Source: an uncultured Clostridia bacterium (GTDB lineage: Bacteria > Bacillota > Clostridia > Oscillospirales > Acutalibacteraceae). Taken from it: a DNA stretch of 36,169 nt. Shown one piece after another: positions 33,915-36,169 of the stretch. Under the pieces are notes generated by a model that saw only the letters and a program-made list of their open reading frames with translations, ran no database searches and was not told the DNA's origin. The DNA is taken from positions 1 to 36,169 of the forward strand of contig CALGRR010000117.1 of the NCBI GenBank assembly GCA_937880805.1. Direction: 5' to 3'. The first letter of the stretch is position 1, and the number at the start of each line of letters is the position of its first letter. The translations under genes and the position numbers were made by a program.

Positions 33915-34718
33915 TTATCTGCCGTATTCATCAATGCGTTTCCAGTTGATTTCAACAACCTCTGCATCGCCGTTTGCTTCGTCGCGTAAACGCTCAAATT
34001 CTTCTTTGGTGATTTCTTCTTCAAAATAAATATTGTTATTCTCAGAAAAGTATTCGTATACTCCGACAGTTTCATTTGCTGAAGGAGGATAATATACCAG
34101 CCCATACATAAATGAAAGATTTCCGTCTCTAAAGTCAAAATACACAATACTGGGATATTCTTCTATTCCGATTTTCTGCCTAATTAGTCCGTTAGATAAA
34201 ACAGCACTTTCCCAAAGGTAATCGTCATTCCACCACGAAGAGTCTTTTTTAACTACCTGACCATTTTCAATAGTATAAATGGAAGAAACCATTATTTCTT
34301 TTGGGGGATTATGATCATCAACATCTATTGTAATTCTTTTCCAATCACCCATTATCAAATCATCAACACCGTTACCGTCAATATCATAGATGAAATAGTA
34401 AACATCTTTTGCATATTTATCAAACTCAGCAAAAGCTTCGGGCGCTACTTGCTTTTGTCTTTTATATATTTTCTCATATCTTTCTTTAATAAAAATTGAA
34501 TATAAATCATTGGGATCGGTTTTGATTTCAACTGTTGAAAGCTCCACAGATGTAGGTCCATTTGTAGATGTGATTTCTGTCGTAGTATTGTTTCTCGGTT
34601 CTTCTTTTGTGGTTAAAGTGTTTACTGACATTTTGTCTGTGTTGTAATTTTGGGTGCACGAACATAAGAAAATAACAGTCAAGCACAATATCATAATAAT
34701 AAATTTATTTCTAAACAT
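33915..34718 (-). CDS. Lipoprotein with an EF-hand-like calcium motif, function unknown
   Basis: The 267-aa protein has a lipoprotein signal peptide with lipobox LCSC and Cys21 as the lipidated residue. A Thr/Ser/Asn-rich linker follows (about 22-70). The globular domain contains DIDGNGVDDL, a calcium-binding-loop pattern, and many aromatic beta strands. I do not recognise the family. Its ATG overlaps the stop codon of the upstream gene (TAATG) and the ribosome binding site (GGAGAGA) lies inside that gene, so translation is coupled. The base composition is more AT-rich by eye than the neighbours, suggesting an accessory locus. Confidence 0.75.
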   Translation of the reverse strand: MFRNKFIIMILCLTVIFLCSCTQNYNTDKMSVNTLTTKEEPRNNTTTEITSTNGPTSVELSTVEIKTDPNDLYSIFIKERYEKIYKRQKQVAPEAFAEFDKYAKDVYYFIYDIDGNGVDDLIMGDWKRITIDVDDHNPPKEIMVSSIYTIENGQVVKKDSSWWNDDYLWESAVLSNGLIRQKIGIEEYPSIVYFDFRDGNLSFMYGLVYYPPSANETVGVYEYFSENNNIYFEEEITKEEFERLRDEANGDAEVVEINWKRIDEYGR

Positions 34719-36169
34719 TATACTATCTCTCCATTTCTGTTATACTTTGTTGATGTATAAATTCCGCTGTTTCCCGAAGTATACTCAAAGGTTAAAAACC
34801 ACATTCTGTCATCATTTTTTGAACTTGGTCTGAAGCCTATCCCTTCAAGCTCAAAGTAATAAGATGAAGTTGCCGTGTCACCAATATATATATTTATATC
34901 ATATTCGTCATTAAACGATAGTGCACCGCTTGCATTTTCGATACCTTCATATATATAAAGTCTGCTTGTGTTATTACTGCTTATACCTGCATACGGAAGA
35001 TAAAGAGTATCGGTTAATTGGTCGTAGTGAACAGATTGAGCCGTACCCTCAATGTATTCAGTATCAACAGAAAATTTAGGTGACGGCAGATTAAGCGAGA
35101 TCTTGGTTAATCCATCAGCATCGGGGCATGAAGAATCATTGGGAATCGCTACTTCATAAAAATTACTGTATCTATCCCTGAGTAAAAAAATTGCAGGTTG
35201 ATTACCGCCGCCGGACAATAAAGTTATTCCGGAAATAATTGTTGTATTTGGTAAAGTGTATCTCACTACTTCGTAATATGTGTTTCCGTCAAAGCCAAGC
35301 TTCACAATATAATTTGGCTGTGACATTGAGAAAGCAACAACAAACAGATATGGTACACTTTCCCCATTTTCGGTGAATTCTACAAGTGCAGCATCATTGG
35401 CATGCCAAAGATCACCTATTGTTCCGCTTTTTGTCATTTCTGTTCGTGTTTTTGTATTGATATCATAGCGGTATAGCCTATGCTCTTCCTCTGCACTTGA
35501 AGTTCCTCTAACTTCAACTGAATAGCATACATCCTCACCGACTGCAAAACCTTGTGTCTTATAAAGACCTTTGTCGTCTTGAGGATAGAGATTATCAAGC
35601 TTACACTGAATATTAAAATCTTGCACTTGAATATTGCTTTTCCAGATGTATATGTATTTATTTGTTCCGTGGGGGTTGGCGTAATAGAATCCGCCGCTTT
35701 GACCGTACAGAGTAACCATTTTGTCTGTATTTGTAATACTGTCTTTTCTGTCAAGTATAGTACACTTGGTATGGCTGCATTTGAAGTTGTTGCACCAAAC
35801 GGTTGTTATTCCCACTTTGTTTATAGTCTGTCCGTTTTGGGTAAACCGTGTAATCACCGTAACATGAATAACATCAATTTTGCCGCCGCTGTTTGCGGTT
35901 ATGTATGCCGTTCCTTCGGCAACGGGGTTAATTGTTACCGTTCTGCCCGTATATGTTGTGTATCCGCTGACCTTTGCTATGCTTGAATCGCTGGTTGTCC
36001 AAGTTGCAGAGGTACCGTCTGTAAGAGCAAGATTTACGGTTTGCGTTGTATACATATCCCAATGTCTTCGGGTGTCCGAGGTATCTCCGCTTTTGCAGAT
36101 TGTGGCTGTTCCGTTTGTCTGGTCATAGAGATTGCCTGCCCAAAGGAAATATTTGCCAGTTTCGCCTTG
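34718..36169 (-). CDS. Big_2 (Ig-like) and beta-propeller-like surface protein, 5' end missing
   Basis: The reading frame stays open to the right window edge, so at least 483 codons are present and the start lies beyond 36169; an internal ATG at 36055 is probably not the start. The visible part begins with a segment containing LWAGNL, then a bacterial Ig-like (Big_2) domain (TWTTSDSSIAKVSG ... VNP-type strands), then about 350 residues of repeated beta strands resembling a propeller (for example QGFAVGEDVCYSVEVRG, LFVVAFSMSQPNYIVKL). It is likely exported, although its signal lies outside the window. It is coupled to the lipoprotein gene. Function unknown; adhesion or polysaccharide binding is a guess from the Ig-like domain. 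Confidence 0.7.
   Translation of the reverse strand, partial: QGETGKYFLWAGNLYDQTNGTATICKSGDTSDTRRHWDMYTTQTVNLALTDGTSATWTTSDSSIAKVSGYTTYTGRTVTINPVAEGTAYITANSGGKIDVIHVTVITRFTQNGQTINKVGITTVWCNNFKCSHTKCTILDRKDSITNTDKMVTLYGQSGGFYYANPHGTNKYIYIWKSNIQVQDFNIQCKLDNLYPQDDKGLYKTQGFAVGEDVCYSVEVRGTSSAEEEHRLYRYDINTKTRTEMTKSGTIGDLWHANDAALVEFTENGESVPYLFVVAFSMSQPNYIVKLGFDGNTYYEVVRYTLPNTTIISGITLLSGGGNQPAIFLLRDRYSNFYEVAIPNDSSCPDADGLTKISLNLPSPKFSVDTEYIEGTAQSVHYDQLTDTLYLPYAGISSNNTSRLYIYEGIENASGALSFNDEYDINIYIGDTATSSYYFELEGIGFRPSSKNDDRMWFLTFEYTSGNSGIYTSTKYNRNGEIV

Noticed and set aside
1..36169. CRISPR array, tRNA or rRNA genes, insertion sequences, prophage
   Set aside because: No regular repeat-spacer array, cloverleaf, rRNA-like stretch, transposase or phage structural gene was recognised on either strand by eye.

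Overview
The window looks like chromosome of an anaerobic, Gram-positive, endospore-lineage Clostridia member (Oscillospiraceae/Ruminococcaceae-like, probably gut or rumen). This is inferred from gene order and families, not from an rRNA gene. The reasons are: the run MATE-type flippase, mazG, HU, rqcP, yabP, yabQ, divIC, S1 protein, which follows the yabM-to-yabR sporulation/division cluster of Bacillus and Clostridia; rel-dtd-MBL-hemZ linkage; strong GGAGG-type ribosome binding sites with frequent GTG/TTG starts; long-form HPF; a PrsA-type foldase; and several secreted carbohydrate- and lipid-active proteins. Base composition is moderate by eye (not calculated). I see no rRNA, tRNA, CRISPR array, insertion sequence or phage gene.

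Layout. (1) 1-3932: a hairpin-repeat fragment at the left edge, then on the minus strand a GH38 alpha-mannosidase and a small multipass membrane protein. (2) 4092-16990: a long plus-strand block led by a strong sigma-A-type promoter: recJ, bifunctional rel, dtd, MBL hydrolase, hemZ, a short uridine-kinase-like protein, the flippase, mazG, HU, rqcP, yabP, yabQ, divIC and an S1 protein, ending in a strong terminator. It covers DNA repair, stringent response, translation quality control, envelope/spore assembly and septation. (3) 17097-22428: a class I fumarase alpha subunit without its beta partner, hpf, a THUMP-domain RNA methyltransferase, a lipid kinase, a zinc-ribbon membrane protein and a cytosolic metallophosphoesterase. 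(4) 22469-26790, minus strand: a secreted metallophosphatase, a membrane-anchored parvulin foldase and an RluA-family pseudouridine synthase; radC is divergent from them. (5) 27623-33788: a divergent pair of strong promoters separates a GH5 enzyme resembling endoglycoceramidases from a plus-strand set of iron alcohol dehydrogenase, exported lipase, exported propeller-like protein of unknown function and patatin phospholipase. I consider this the most interesting locus, a possible lipid/glycolipid-processing module. (6) 33789-36169: a dispersed-type hairpin repeat, then an overlapping minus-strand pair (lipoprotein and a Big_2/propeller surface protein cut by the window end) that is more AT-rich by eye and looks accessory.

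No intergenic stretch exceeds about 300 bases. The longest are 3933-4146, 29105-29260, 17940-18090, 25693-25827 and 33789-33914; their promoters, hairpins and repeats are listed. Several start codons were moved from the longest ORF to the position supported by a ribosome binding site. All functional calls rest on motif recognition by eye, with no database search.
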